Source: Certhia americana (Eukaryota > Chordata > Aves > Passeriformes > Certhiidae). Taken from it: 64,000 nucleotides of DNA. Location: NCBI GenBank assembly GCA_018697195.1, contig CM031879.1, positions 19,713,821-19,777,820 of the forward strand, in the 5' to 3' direction. Each line of letters begins with the position of its first letter. Position 1 is the stretch's first letter. The notes under the pieces were generated by a model. That model saw nothing but the letters and a program-made list of their open reading frames with translations. It was not told where the DNA came from and searched no databases. Shown in pieces: positions 36,511 to 50,700 of this stretch. The position numbers were made by a program, and so were the translations under genes.

Positions 36511-39500
36511 ATCCAGTGTATGATTTACATTTATGGAGGGGAGGAATGGGACACTGGTGTATAAAATCCCCAGAATACTGGTGGGCTGGCGTGTGTCCTG
36601 GTGCAAGGGATTATTCCAATTGTCCTGTCCCCAGTGCTCACTCTCTGCTATCCACATCTTTGGAAATCTGGCTGTACCAGCCTGTGGGCTTGGGTAAACT
36701 GAATTCCCTGCAGAACTGATAACAAACTCCCTGATGTTCTGTATGGAAAATAACAGTTTAAACATTTCTGCTCAAATAATTTACAGTCCTATTGGACCCT
36801 ATGTAAAATTTTCTGATTTGACCTACATTTTTCTTTTAGATCACTATATTTTTTAACACAGTAATTTTCCCCCCACCCTTAGCCTGACATTCAGTCTTTT
36901 TGGTAATAAAGCAATCATATGAACTTTTCACATATTTTACTATTTTTCAAAGGGAAGAATATATTTTCTTTCAAAAGTCATTTTCCCGAGTTAATTAGTT
37001 AGCATTAATACAGATTTTTCATTATGCAAATCACCTTACAAGCCCATTAGCTATTGTGGCTGTCTTTGGTATTCTTGACTAAGTTAATTCTGCAGAACAG
37101 GGTGCAGCAACCCCACACAAAGGGTTCACTACAGGAACGAAAACCTTATTATCTCGCTCACCTCACAGGGATATATTTCAGCCAAGCAGAATTTCAGAGC
37201 AGGCTTTGTTTGCCCATGGGTGAATGTCTGTCACTGAACTTGGCTTTTGATAGGGGACATAGAGAATTCTTGCAGAAAGGAAGCAGAAGATTGAGATGGA
37301 AGAATAGTTTTGCTGAAGCAATAGAAAGTGCAATAATGGTAGGGGAAAGCGATATGCTGTTGAGTCTTGCAGTTTTTGTGGGGTAGAATGGAACAGCTGG
37401 TTTGTGACCCTTAGAGAAGCTTTTTGAGGTATTTGCTCTTTGCAGTGTGGAAAACTGACAACACTCAAGCCCCAAAGGGAAGAACTTTCAATTCTGCCCA
37501 AAGCCAGTAAATTCAGTGTCTGGTGCTGTAACCTTTTTACATGTCATACTTTTTGTTTTGCTGGTTAAAGCATAAAAATCTGAGTTTATATGCAGAAGTA
37601 TAAACATTGAAACCAATGTTTTCATCAATAAGAGGAAATTCAGAGAGCTGAATATTCAGAAGCTTTGTTCAGCTTACAAAAAGCTGTCCAGCTATAACTG
37701 AAACTCATCTAAGTTTCCTGAACCAGACAAATTTCCTAGGTGAGGTTTTTCAATGCAATTCACAGTAATTTCTCTGTTCTTGATTTTGGTAAGACCATCA
37801 GAATAGGGTATATGTGGCATTTTTACGTCATTTGTATTTCCAATTTTAAAAAAATTGTTGTGAGAAGCATAGACTGTGACAGGCTGGAAGAAAACAATCT
37901 TTTTTTTATTCCCTAGGGTTCAAATTTAGTATGCTTTGGGCAAGGATTGCTGAAAGGTTCAGGTGACTGTTACTGAACGTTCTCTAAGCTCAGTTTTTAC
38001 TCTAATTTGAGTGGTATTTCTTGTTCCTATTTTCAGTGCTGTAATCCCTGAATTACCATTATCACTATACATTAGATCAGAGGGAATAAGGTTTAGGCCT
38101 GCAGAGCCACTTAAGTATTTAAAGCTTTTCAAAGCCTGAATTCTATTTAAATCAGTTGGAGCTGGTTAGTAGAATACATTTTTGAACACAGAACATAGAG
38201 CCTGCACTGTAATGTTAGAAAAAATATATTCTTATCACCTGTTTATTTACATTCTAAATATCTCAGGCTTTAAAATGTTAAACACTTTCCACAGGGGTGC
38301 AGAAGAAAATGTTTCAAAGAGTGTTTTGACTTTAGTATTTAAAGCACAGGAGGTAAAGCTGCTAGAAAAGCTGTTTCGCATTAAAACAGGGCACTATTTT
38401 TAATTAAACGTATTTCTGATATAAATGAAATAGGATTTTTTTTCCCTAACATAAAACCTCAGTGAAAAGCGGAAAGTTGCAACAATATCAAAATGTTCTG
38501 GGAAGAAAAGTTTCTTTGTAGTTGGAATTATTTTTCATTTTAATTTTGTATTTTGTTAGAAGTTAAAAAGCTGAAGGCAGAATCATTTGTTGAAATGAAA
38601 CAGCTATAAAAGGATTTTGTCATTTCCTGACTGAAAACAAAAACCAAACCAAAACAAAAAAAGTCTTTAAAGTGATAGCCAGAGAAGCATCTGGATTACA
38701 TTATCTGTATCCCTTGGAAATAAGAGGACACAAGTGCTGGAAAATGTAGTTGAAAATTAAGATCTCTGACAATTGCTCCAAGTAGTTGTGGTTTGTTTTT
38801 TCCCCCCGAGCCTTGCCTTTTGCCTGCAGGTTTCTTCCAAATGCCCTGGCATTCCCTGGCTCCGACAGCCAAACCTGGCCCTTCAGGAGGAGCAGGATCA
38901 TCTCCTCCTCTGGGCTGCTCCTGTGCAGCTGGTGGGTGCCCTGAGCTGTAGGACATTAATCCTGCTGTGTCCGGAGTCCTTCCCTGTAGAACATGAATCC
39001 AGGGAAAAAGCAACAAATTTCCTAAGCCATTGCTCACATTTCTGTCCTACCTGGTTTCAGTTTTGGCTTTTTGCTGCTCTTCAGGAAAAGGAAAATGAAG
39101 AAGTATATTTTGACAGGTGAAACTTCAATAAAAAGAAACCCTTTGCATTCGCACTTCTAAAATCTTCCTGTGCTAATTTGTCTTATGGGCTGTTTTATGC
39201 TCCTTAGTAGGTGAACTAATAGTAATATCAAATTTATCATAATGTATGACCCCTCAATGTGGAGATAAACAGGGATACAGTAGGCCCTTCCCAGGCTGTA
39301 GGGTGTTCTGTCACATAAAAAATGGGTGGTGGAATAACAGTCCAAAAATTAGTCTATTTATACTATTATATATTTATTATATCTATTTATATATTTATAC
39401 TGCTCATCTGCCTAAAAGCTAATTATAGTACCTTGATAGAAATAATTCCAAGTGACAGGTCTTTCTCTATTGTCATTACTATGTGCAAACACAATGAGCT

Positions 39501-41700
39501 TGCAAAGATAAACAAGCTCTACCATTTTGCACTGATGGAGTTTGTCCACCTGCCAGCATCACGTTTTTGCACTAAGTGGGTCTCTCTAAGAGAAGAAGGT
39601 AATTTTTTTAAATCTCAATACCATTACTCTTGTCAATAAATTAGTAGGAAGACATCTTGAGTATGTGTCAATTCTCAGTTATTTTTGGTATTGTAGCCTC
39701 GTTTTCTGCCTGTTAGGAGATATTTTGCTTTTTACAGTGCCAGACTGGTGGGAATTAATGTACACACTGAAAATCAAACACACAGTCTTGTTGTCAACAC
39801 TAACACTGTTAAGAGCAGCAACCAATGCTGTAATGTTTATAACAGGTCTGTCTGTGTACATGCAAATAAATTTGACAGATTGTGCAATATATTAATGAAA
39901 TGATGCTCAGTATCCTCAAAAAACAGCTTTTAGTAGATACTACTCACAGAGTTCAGCTATTTTTTCCAAAGGAAGCAATGCATATTTTAAGTCATTTTCT
40001 ATTTCTGTGTGTAAAGCTCTCGATTTTTTTTTTCTGGCTCATTAGGATACTAGAAGTTTTGTGCTCAAAATGAGGGGACTGTGCACTAAAGATGCTAGCT
40101 GATTTGGAGGGGTTTTCAAACTTTTCATCAGAGAATCTGTGTGGTAGAGCTATTCTTTTGTTACTCTTAGCTCGTTACTAAAGGAGGCTCCCTCATGTCT
40201 GCTCTTAATTTTCTTGTATTTCTAGTTCTCTACATTACTGAGCTGTCTATATTCAATTCTAATGTTAAATGGAGAGACAGTGCTTTAAAAAACATGCAAA
40301 TTCCAGTCAGAGAAAAAGGTTGTATTAGGAGTAATTAGTGCTGGGTATTTCTACATCAGATCCCATGAAAACAATGAATTAAGAAGCTTTTTGAAGGTGA
40401 AAAACAATCACAGACATTCATTTGGTCACAAAATACATTAAGGACAGAAGGCAGGGCAGTTCTGACAGGTCTTGACTCAGCACTTTGCCCACAGCCTGCA
40501 GAGTTCTCACCTGACGGGAAGGGATCTGGTTTTAAATGTTTTACTTGTAGGCTTCAGAAAACTCTTTTGCCCTACCTTTCTCAGAATAAACACCCAGACA
40601 GGGCACTTTGTTTATGGTTTCAGGAAACTGAGACTTCTTCCAGCTGCACCTAGGTGTTAGGAGAGGTACCTATGTCACAGCTTCTAAAGCTTCTCTTGGA
40701 TGTAGTTCCTCTCATATCTTCAAAGTGTCCTTGGTGTCTGACAAAAGAGGGTCAAACACTTCCCTGCCAGTAGTCCTGAGGGCACTGATTGCCTTGCTGT
40801 CCCTCCCCCAGCCCATGTCCCAGGAGCTCCAGGTCGATCCAGCCTGGGGCTATTGGTCCCTGCCCCAGAGATGTTGCAGAGATGCCAGTCTCCAGTTCTG
40901 TCTCTGAGTGGATGCCCTGTAGCCATGCTGTCAGCTGAACAAATATACATGTCCCAGACTAGCACCCTTATCCCCCTCAACAACCAGGCCTAGGGGTCAG
41001 GCTGCAGCACAGGAGAGCAATATTCAGTAAAAATTCTACAACATAACAGTCTGGCTGCCTCGGGGAAATCAAAAGTATAACAAAACTCAAGTCATTCCTA
41101 CCTGTTCAGCATATTATTCCAGTCAGGGTCCTGAATTCAGGCTAAATACCTTCCCAAATTTATTAGACCCGTTATTGGTTTCCAAATCTGAAACTACAGT
41201 ACTAGGCTGTTGAATAACATGGGATAGAGTTGGGGTTTATCAGCATTATCTGGTTCTCCTTCAGATAGTTAGAAAATATGTTTTAATGAGTGATTAGCAA
41301 ATCACTCTCTGCTGGTCACATAGTTGAGAATTCCAGAGAATGGCACCAAATCATAAGTGTGAAATAAGTCTCAAGGTAGCCAGATGGCAAGAGGGGTCAA
41401 TTGTTGATGAGACATTGCTAGGAAAACCTGCTGTGTTGAAGGAATGTAGCAGTGTAGCATGCTAAGAAGTACCAGAGCAGAAGTTTTTATTGTTTGGTAA
41501 CATCTACAGGCTAGGCATAAGAATCTTGGTTCATTGTGGTGGTTGCTACCATTCTGCATTTATTAGCAAGCACAGCAAAACAAACTTTGTGAGTGTTCCC
41601 ATGTATTAGGACAAAGATATTTCTTTTATAAACACAAATTTATGCAGACTAAAACCACAAAACCCCAGTGTAAACAGTTTTAAAAACACTTGGTGATGAT

Positions 41701-44700
41701 TTAGTTGTCTATATACAATATAAGTATTGTGTTCTGTCCCAGGTATCTCCATGGGGTTGGCAGGTTTGACACAGGGTGCACAGGGATTCCATATCCATCT
41801 GGGACAGTAGCTGAAGGCCAGGTGAGGTATACCTGAATCCCACCCTTCACTTAGGAATGACCCAGCTCAGACAGTAGGAGGCTTAAACCAAAATAAGTAA
41901 TGCATACAGAGTTTTTTTACCTGGTTCAGATGAGATCTGCTGCTTACAAGGCTATGCAGGAGAGAGCTACTAGAACTGTCTGTTCCCAGGCTACCTTACC
42001 TTTATACTGGCTGGCAGACATTCAGTTCTTCCAGTCCTTCCCTAAGTGGCACAGAGTGAAGTTTGTGGCACACCACTTATGCCCACATTCACTTGTTACA
42101 GCATGTACTCTTTGGCACAGTAAACAAAGCAATCCCAACCTCCTCCCAGCATTTGAGATCAGGAGGGGTGAGGGCCCTTGGAATGCAGACAGAAGCATTT
42201 GGTGCTTTGTAAAAACTGAAGTTCCTGATGATAGATATGAAGAGAATGAAAACCAGCCATCAGAAAATCTACAAGCTCCTGAAACTGCACAAGTCAGAAA
42301 TGTGATAGACAGGTGGAGGGTTGAAGTGAGTGTGTTTGTGCTTCTGACTGACTCCTCTTGACCTCATGCACCAAGCCTCCCCAGAGGAGCTGGATGACCC
42401 TCTGACAAGCAATGCTGCACAGCAGTGTGCAGCCCCAGCACATCAATGAAACCTCTGCCCGTACGACAGAGACAGCAAGTCTGAAGGGCCGAGCTGCCAA
42501 GGAACTGTACAAATCCTGCTCCTCATGAGGAGGAGCAAAGCAAGGGGGTGCCCACCTCTGCCAAGGAACACAGGCTGCATTGCTGATTCCCTCTGCCTGT
42601 GTGGCACAGCTAACCACACGGAGGAGGTTGGTTTGTTGATCCTGTTGCTGTGCTGCTTCACGGCGTGGGCTCCTGTCTGGAGCACCATGGCACAGGAAGG
42701 GACGCACAAGTGTTCAGAAAACAGAGCCTTGGAAGACAGTGTGGGATACAGAGTTGCGGAGACAAACTGAGTCACAAAACATCGGTGTTTTTTTCGAGTC
42801 ATCCTTGAAAGAGATTTGGACTGCACTGTGTAAAAATGTATAGTCAATAAAGAAGTTTGGAATAAAAAAAGGCGATGTCACTCATATTTCAATCAGCAAA
42901 CAAATTCACCTTACTTTGGAAGTGATCCATTCCCAGGAAATTTGAGATAATATGGATAAGTGATATTTGTTCATTTCTACACCATTAAATCTTCCACTGA
43001 GAAATAAGAAGATTAAAAAGATTGTCGTGTTTTTCAATACAATGAGTTGATCAGTGCTACAAAGTCTACTTGAGAAACTAGGCAATCGCATTCCTCTAGG
43101 TACATTTCAGTAGGTGTGAGACTTTATTCATAACACTTTTCTGTCTGTTTCCAATTAATATTTTAATGAGCAAATTTTCTTCAGCAAGCCTCTTGAGGAA
43201 ACAACTTTTATTTGAAAAGAGAAAAAATTTCTTAAAAAATGCATTTTACATCTTTCTCCATTAACATTTGCCTTGAAGACTGATTGAAAGAATTTGATCT
43301 GCTTAGAAAGATCGAGTGCCTCAGAAAACAAAATAAATTTGTGAGTATGTAATCTATCCCTAAAAATGACAGAACATAAAAAAATTAGAGATTTTAATGT
43401 AAAATTCAGGTACTGCATTTTATTCAATAAACAGGCAAACCATGTAAGTAAAGGTAGTCTGCTACAACTGAAGCAAATTTTTATTTCATAGGTTTGGTGA
43501 CAACATAAAGAAAAACCTTTTCATGCACTGTAGTTACATTATGTTGAATTATGTATAGACAATGTTTTAAACAAGTAGATAAGACAGCTCTCACAATGCT
43601 AATATGTCTGTAGGTAAGGTACTAGCACTGTGAACTAAATAGACAGTAATCAGGCACCACCAGGGAGGTTCACACGAGCAGTGCCGTGCTCCCAAAGGTG
43701 TGTGCCCAGGGAGGCTTTGGTCCCACCACTGCAGCGTGGGCAGCACGAGAGCAGTGCTGCTCCAGGAATAGTCTCTGACAGTGCCGCAGCTTACCAGAGC
43801 TGATCACTGAAATTTCAGAGACACTTTTTGGTTGACTTGAGTTCCTCCCTGCTTTCTAGATCTTCAGCCTGAGGGCAATTTTTTGAGGCTTGCATCGGCA
43901 GGCTCAGGAGTTAGTAATTTAGGACTCTTTTATTCAGCACCTGAAACTGGGAGCAGGCTGATGGGAGAGCTGGGAATGGTGCTGTGAACTAGCTAAACTA
44001 GGTGTGAGTTTGGAGTGGGACTGACTATTTTAAAACCCCTTGTGTGGCATTTTTATTCAAAAGTTAAGAGCCTTTGCTTAAAGTCATTGTAAGAGTATAG
44101 GAAGGGAAGGGTGAATCAAATCTACTTTTAACAGCTAGAAAGCATTCAAGAAAGTATATAATGTTTAGTAAACCAGTTAAGACAAATAAACTGCTTATAG
44201 CCTCATTTGGCAAACTCTGGAAACCTCTGCTAATTGCAATTAATGGTCTTAGTTCTTTTGATGCAAGTCTGTGAATTCTTTATTTTGAATGAATGAATGC
44301 ACACAGTAGAGATGGACCCTATGTCATTTCTGAACAGATAGGATCAGCAGTGCAACCATGCCATAACTGCTTTTACAAGACTTCTGCCAGTGCACAGGCA
44401 CTGAAACAAATGAGAAAGCCCCCAGGGGAAACATAGCAGACTTCTTCACTTCCGAGGTGAAGAAAGTACCATTTGTTCTTTGAACCCTCCCTGTGCTCCT
44501 CTTGGTGGTGTCTGCTTTTGCAGAATATTTGGTTGAAGTAGTTTGTGGTAAGGAGCAACCCTGTTCATCCTTTGGATTTGGGAATAAGCCTGTTCATCTG
44601 GGATCTGAGGGCTCTTACCCTGTTCATGGCTCAGCCATCAGCAAAACTGTGTCTTTGGGCTACAGTTTAACTATTCGTAAAACGGTTGTTTAGGACTTCA

Positions 44701-47700
44701 TAAAACATTTCAAGACTCATGGGCTGGACATGCTATAAAAGAGCAGGTGTTTACTGGAAACATTATGTGAGTGACTTGGAAGCCACCAGCTATTACAAAC
44801 AATAGGCATTAAGCTCTTTTTGATGTTTGGCTTTATGAGTTTTCAGTCATTTTTTTCACACCACATAGGTCAAACAGTATTCCTTGATCAGTGGTCCAGC
44901 ACCTTTGGGAAGTGTTGACATCTGGGACAGAAGTTTTAAAGCTGATCTGCAGAGAAAATCTGCTGTGTCTGAGATACATTGGATCTGGAGCATGCTCAGA
45001 ATAGACATGCCATTTTTTGGAAAGGTCATATTCAATGCTGAGATGTCGCTTATCTGATCTCATCTGTAGCCATAAACATGAAAAGAAATGTCAGACTAAA
45101 TTTTCAGTCAGAAAAAAAAAAAAAGGCATGCTTGAAGAAATCCATCTACAAGTTAATCCCATCCAAATGTGTTCCTTCATAAATGAAAATTATTATTTCT
45201 TCTGTACTCTCTAAGTTTGCCAGGCAGTACTGGAGGAAATCATCCAGGTATTGAAAAGCAATAGTAAGAGTGTAGGAGTTAGCAGAGCTGGTTGCAAATA
45301 CACCAGGTAAGGAGCTAACTGATAGCAACCAGCAAGTAACCCAGCAACTCACCTGCCAGGGATTCTGCAGAGCAGACAGGTCACATCCCCCAGAGGTCAC
45401 ACCTGCCACTCACCTTCCCCATTCCTCAAAGCCTTGCACAGCTCGGGCACTCTGCCTGGGCACAGTGTGCCCAGGGCTCCCAGCAGGGACAGGGACAGGG
45501 GCAGTGTGCAGGGGTGCAGACAGCCAGGCTATCCAGCACGGACGGGGGTGGTGTGCTGTGCAGGGGTGCAGACAGTGCTGCCAGCACACCCTGCTTGCGG
45601 TGCTGCACCCTGGCCTGGCTGCTCTGCCTCCACTTCCCACCACAGTGTACAGTCCTGCCACTACAAAGCTGCCAAGTGAAATTGCTCCTCTCCAGCTCTG
45701 TTTGCCGAGACTACACAGGACTAGTCATGCTGATTGTTCATTATAAAGCCCTAATATATGTTTAATGACACCAATTTCTTCTTTTTTTTTTTTTTTGCAA
45801 TTCCAGCTGGTGTTTTAATAGCCTTAATAATAGCACATATTAGTAGCATTGTTACTTGTTTGTGTAACATTCCACCGTCACTGTGCTATGCCAGCAGTAA
45901 CTAATGAATGCATTCTAGGAAATTGATCCACCTGAAGCAGATTTCTCTGAGTAAAGCTGTAACTTCAGGGAAATAAGATGTGAGCTTGGTGTGGGAGTGG
46001 ATATGAGAGAGATTTAAAGCTCATTTTGGATTTATAGAATAGCTTCCAATTCCTGCTGATGCAGAAATCAGTTTAAAAATAGATAATTCCACCTGGTACA
46101 TTTGTGTGCCTGCTGCTCCAGACCCAGCCAAGAGCAGCAGACCTGCTGTGTAAGCCAAGCTGATGAGAGGTAGGAATCCAAGATGGGGGCATGCCAGTGT
46201 GACATCTTTCAAACAGTCTTCTCCATCCATCCTCCATATGACTAAAACATTAATATTAAGAATGGATGAAATAAACCATACTACTGGGCTACAAAATCAG
46301 GTATGTATGATGAAAGCAGCTCGATCAGCCTCAGACATGCAGACATTGGAAAAAAGAAAACTGGGCATAAGACTATTTTTGGCCTTGAATATTCTGCTTT
46401 ATTCAAAATACCTTGCAGCTCTAGATTAATGTATGAAGTTGACAAGATGAAATACTAGGCATATAGACAGCAGAAGCAAGAAAGAAGCTAATTTTACAGC
46501 TTGCTGCTAAGATGACACCCAGCCCCTGGACCAGTGCTATATCTGTAAAAGATAGCATTATCTATACATGTTTTGAAGCTGTTACCAAAAGATGGTAGTC
46601 AGCACCTCTGGTAGGAGTCAGAACTTGGGTGATTCTACAGAGCCTCAGTGGGAGCAGATGTTGGCCAGACTTGCGCTGAGCACCTGTTCAGGTTTGGTAT
46701 TTGACTTCTGCTATTTGTTATATACTTGGTTCACATACTGAGCATCAACACCTTGACATAGATCAAGATCATAGATGATCCCCTTGGATCATGTTTTACT
46801 GGCACTGCCCTTCTCCCTGTGACTGTTTAGGAATCTGGTTAGCATCAGAGAGATGGTGCTAATTTTAGGCACAATTATGCTAAGCAGGTCCTCTTTGGAC
46901 TCACAGCATCTTCCAGGATCGTTTGTGTGGGTTATCATTTTGATAAAGTCACCTGGGTTCTTCCTTTGGATCCATGTTGATAACCAATCCTTTGCCTTTT
47001 CCTACCCATCTGATAAAAGAAATTATCCCAGCACACAAGTTCCATATGGCTGTATTCCCCTTTTTCACCCTTTAACCTATTTCCTGTCTCATTCCTCTAC
47101 TGCCCTAAAAGCACAAAAGGCCATAGCAGCTGCTTTGATGAGAACCTGTAATTGCTGCCTGGGCAGCCACTAAAAAGATTGAGACCATTTTCTTTGCAAA
47201 AATTCCAGCAGAAAAGCCAAGGACTGAACTGGCATTTCAATGCTATTTTTCACATACCAACTGAAAGGTTTTCTAATTGATTAGCAATTAACCAGTTCTG
47301 AAAGATTCAAGGTCAGACTCACAACTGGGATAAATCAGAGAAATCCCACTGAAGTCTCTGATTCATTTTCCAAATGGTAAAAAAGTCTGCAGGAGTTTTA
47401 AACTGCCAATGTTATCCATACAAAAGCTGGCTAAAGTTCAGAAGGATAGCACAATTTCTGTAAAGCTCTTTGACATTAAGTATTCCTTATGCTACAGATA
47501 TAATCAATACAAGAGCTAAAGTGAAAATTCAAGGGTTTATAAAAGAACAAAACCCAAGAAAGCATGGATCTGATAAGCATAAGTTTTTGGAATAAGAGTC
47601 AAAATGCAGAATCAAATTTTACATCTTTACAGATGTGTGTTGGTTATCATAATGAATCAAAACTAAGTTTTAACAGTTCTTCTGTCTCTTGGATATAAGT

Positions 47701-50700
47701 TTCACACTCCTGTCAAAGTGACTGGAAGGATTTTGCTAGCTCTTCGTGGGGGTGGACTGCATCCCTTGTGCAGCCCAATTCCCCAGCAGGTGTTGATATT
47801 GCTACAGCACAGTTGTTGCATTTTGTTTCCTTTCTCTTTTCAGTTCTGCTTCTCAAAACATTCAAGTCTTTGCTGTTCCAGAGAAATGTTCTGATGAAAC
47901 TAAAGGCCTGGGAGCTGAACTGTCTTGGGAGAATTAGAGTGGCAAAGTAAGAATGGGAAGCCTCCAGAATCTGCCCTTTGTCCTGTAACAGACAAAGACT
48001 TATCTTATGAGATAAGCAAACATTGCCTGAACTCAGTTCCTATCTTCTGGGAAGTCTAATAACAGTCTAAGGTCTGTCTCTAACATCCATATATATTAAA
48101 AAACCCTTCAGCTGCCTGACAAAACTGAACTGGTTTGGGGCTACTGCTCTACAGTGTATACATGTTTTTTCTGGACATAAGTTAGGCTATCCTGTTTTCT
48201 CTGTCTGCTTCACATTGTTGAGCGGGTATGTTGCTGTTAGTGAAGTCTACAGTATATTAAGACAATGATATATTGACTTTGATGATATAGTGGTATTGAG
48301 TGGTGATATTTTATTTTACAGGCCAGAAACTAATAATCATTTAGATAAATCCAAGACCAGACTGTAAATCACATATTTTCTTTAATTCTATATTTATTTA
48401 AAATATAACTGAAACAATTTCTGACTTTAATAGAATCAGATACTTTTTTATATTTACTGTACAATAGATCACAATGCAGAATATAAAGAAATGTAAGAAA
48501 ACATGTATTATTTTAATAAAAACACTATACTCAGGAAGTAGAGAAAAGGATTTTATCACCTATAGGAACACCCACTTCTTCTGTCTCAGGAGGTACTTGT
48601 AAACCTTTCGTGCTTATGTCGCCTTAGTTGAATGATACTAAAATCTGTGCTGTGTTCTAATAAAGATGGATTTTCTTGGTAGCAGAGGCATGTATTAGTC
48701 TTTTTTTCAGAAATGAGTCCTTTAAACTGAGGACTTTTTCCCTAAATGCTCAGCTGCCATCCTTCCTTTCTCTGGGAAAAGCTTGCTTGCCATTGTCCTG
48801 TTCAGTTAACATAGATGGCTCTGACAGATACTGTGAAAAGCTAGGAAAACCTTTTCCTTCAGTACTGAGGCCATTTCAATGACCTGTGCCTGAAGATTTG
48901 GAAAAAGGCTGGACTTTGCAAATTCCATGTGCAGAAGGAATCTGCAGAGCTGCTCCAGCTCTAAACAGATCTTCAAGAAATAAGTGCTCAAGCCTTCACC
49001 AGCCACATCCAGTGAGGGTTAAAAAAAGAGCCACATTTTCCACATTTCCAAATACCAAGAAAGTCACTGTTAGTTGAGATTTCAGTTTTCTGTAGGGAGT
49101 TTGTAATTTTGTAGGGAGACTGTGAAAACTGGTCTGAGTAAGCAGCCTCATTGGCTAAGTTAGAAAATCCTGCATTAAATTTGGAACCAAGCAAAAATTC
49201 AGGTATCAATTGAGCAGATTAGGGTTCAAGATATATTAAGATTTAGATGTAATTCCGTAATTTTCAGAATGTGTCACTCCGCAGTCTTCTACCAGTGGAG
49301 CACGAGGTGGAAGTATGTGTAAAAAGATACATAATTTGTTCCACTATTCTCAGTACAATGACATTGGTGATTAAATTATTCAATATAAGCATAAAATAAT
49401 CTGTCATGGTTTAGGGAATGAGGACTCGGATCAGTAGTTACTTTTTAATCCATTCTATAAAAAATGGAAATAATAGAAACAAACTCCTAACTATTAATCT
49501 GACTCATTAGGTGTACTTAGGAGCCCTATTCCCATCAATTTCAATGTAGAACACAATTAAAAATGAATGTGAGATGCAATCTGTGCAGTGTTTAAAGCGC
49601 TGTATTTAATAGCGTTATTGCTGAGTTTAAGCATCATTTCAGAGAGTTAAGCACCTGAATTATGCCAAAGCAAATCTGCTTTGCACTTGAATGTCAAAAT
49701 GATTTGCAGCAAAGCCCCAGCCTGGGATTAAGATCAACATCCAGACATCTGGAACTGGATGAGTGATAAAGAAAAATCCTGACTAAAAATCAAGCAGCAG
49801 AAATGGGCAAGAAGGTGCAATATTACCCCTCAGCTACCTTGAGGCTAATGGAAGAAAAATAATTTAATACTGAATAAGGCAAGATGGTTGGGATGAGGGC
49901 TGCCTACACTGGATCAGAATTGCTGATTTAATTTCTAACACTAACTGAACCTTGCTGTCACATGGATCTGTACCTCCTAACAGGCTGAACATACAGATGG
50001 GGTTTGTCTGATTGGATCTAGATGAAGAAACAAGGCCATGAATTTTACAGCCACTTCACGGTATAAAAACAACCAGGTGCCAGCATCAAACGTCTGTCCT
50101 TCTCCAGGATGAGAGGAAACAGAAGAGAAACAGGAAGATATCTTTGTTTAAAAAAGCTGGTGGGAAACGCTGTGCACAATGCCAGAGAATTACTAAAAAT
50201 GAATGTTCCAAATAAATCTGAAATTCAGAATTGGTATCAGATTTCCCATTTCAAAGTGACTCATGGAAAAGCCTGGAAGGGTGATCAGCAGGTAATTATG
50301 TCAGAGCAGCTTTCCTTCTGTCCTGTTCTCATTGCCGCCTACAAATCCATTTCAATAACCTTGATTGCCTCTGCTAAAAGATTAGATGTGCTGAAAACTT
50401 TACATGGTTTCAGTTATAAGTGAGATACTAACAGATTTGTAATTGTTTGTTAATTTTTTGGTTAGGCAAAAGAACATTTAAGGTTGTTCTCATACTTTAT
50501 ACCAAAAATTATTGTTAAAATCCAAATCACATAGGATATTTATTTGTTATCTAAATGCTCAGTAGCTTATCAATACTTTTACCAACCTGGAGTGTTTAGG
50601 TGTTTATATATACTTCTTTAAAACATGCTTTTGATTGCATTGCATGCCTTCTGATTTATTTTAGGAATGTTCTAACATGAAAGAGACACCTATCAAGATC

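Larger units (their letters stand above)
21851..41700. other. Non-coding stretch of about 20 kb (gene desert)
   Basis: No frame here shows a recognisable protein domain or splice-bounded conserved exon. Simple sequences noted are a (GA)n run at about 29187-29203, a poly-G run at about 35351-35360, and a TA/TG-rich microsatellite at about 34581-34661. Two short palindromes at 30312-30332 and 36485-36510 are listed separately. A pyrimidine-rich block lies at about 27180-27310. Weakly conserved enhancers or non-coding RNAs could be present but cannot be seen without comparison. Confidence 0.5.

Noticed and set aside
41900..42361. 153-codon open frame on the plus strand
   Set aside because: No recognisable family, no splice-bounded structure and no sign of coding constraint; a frame of this length can occur by chance in a 64-kb window.
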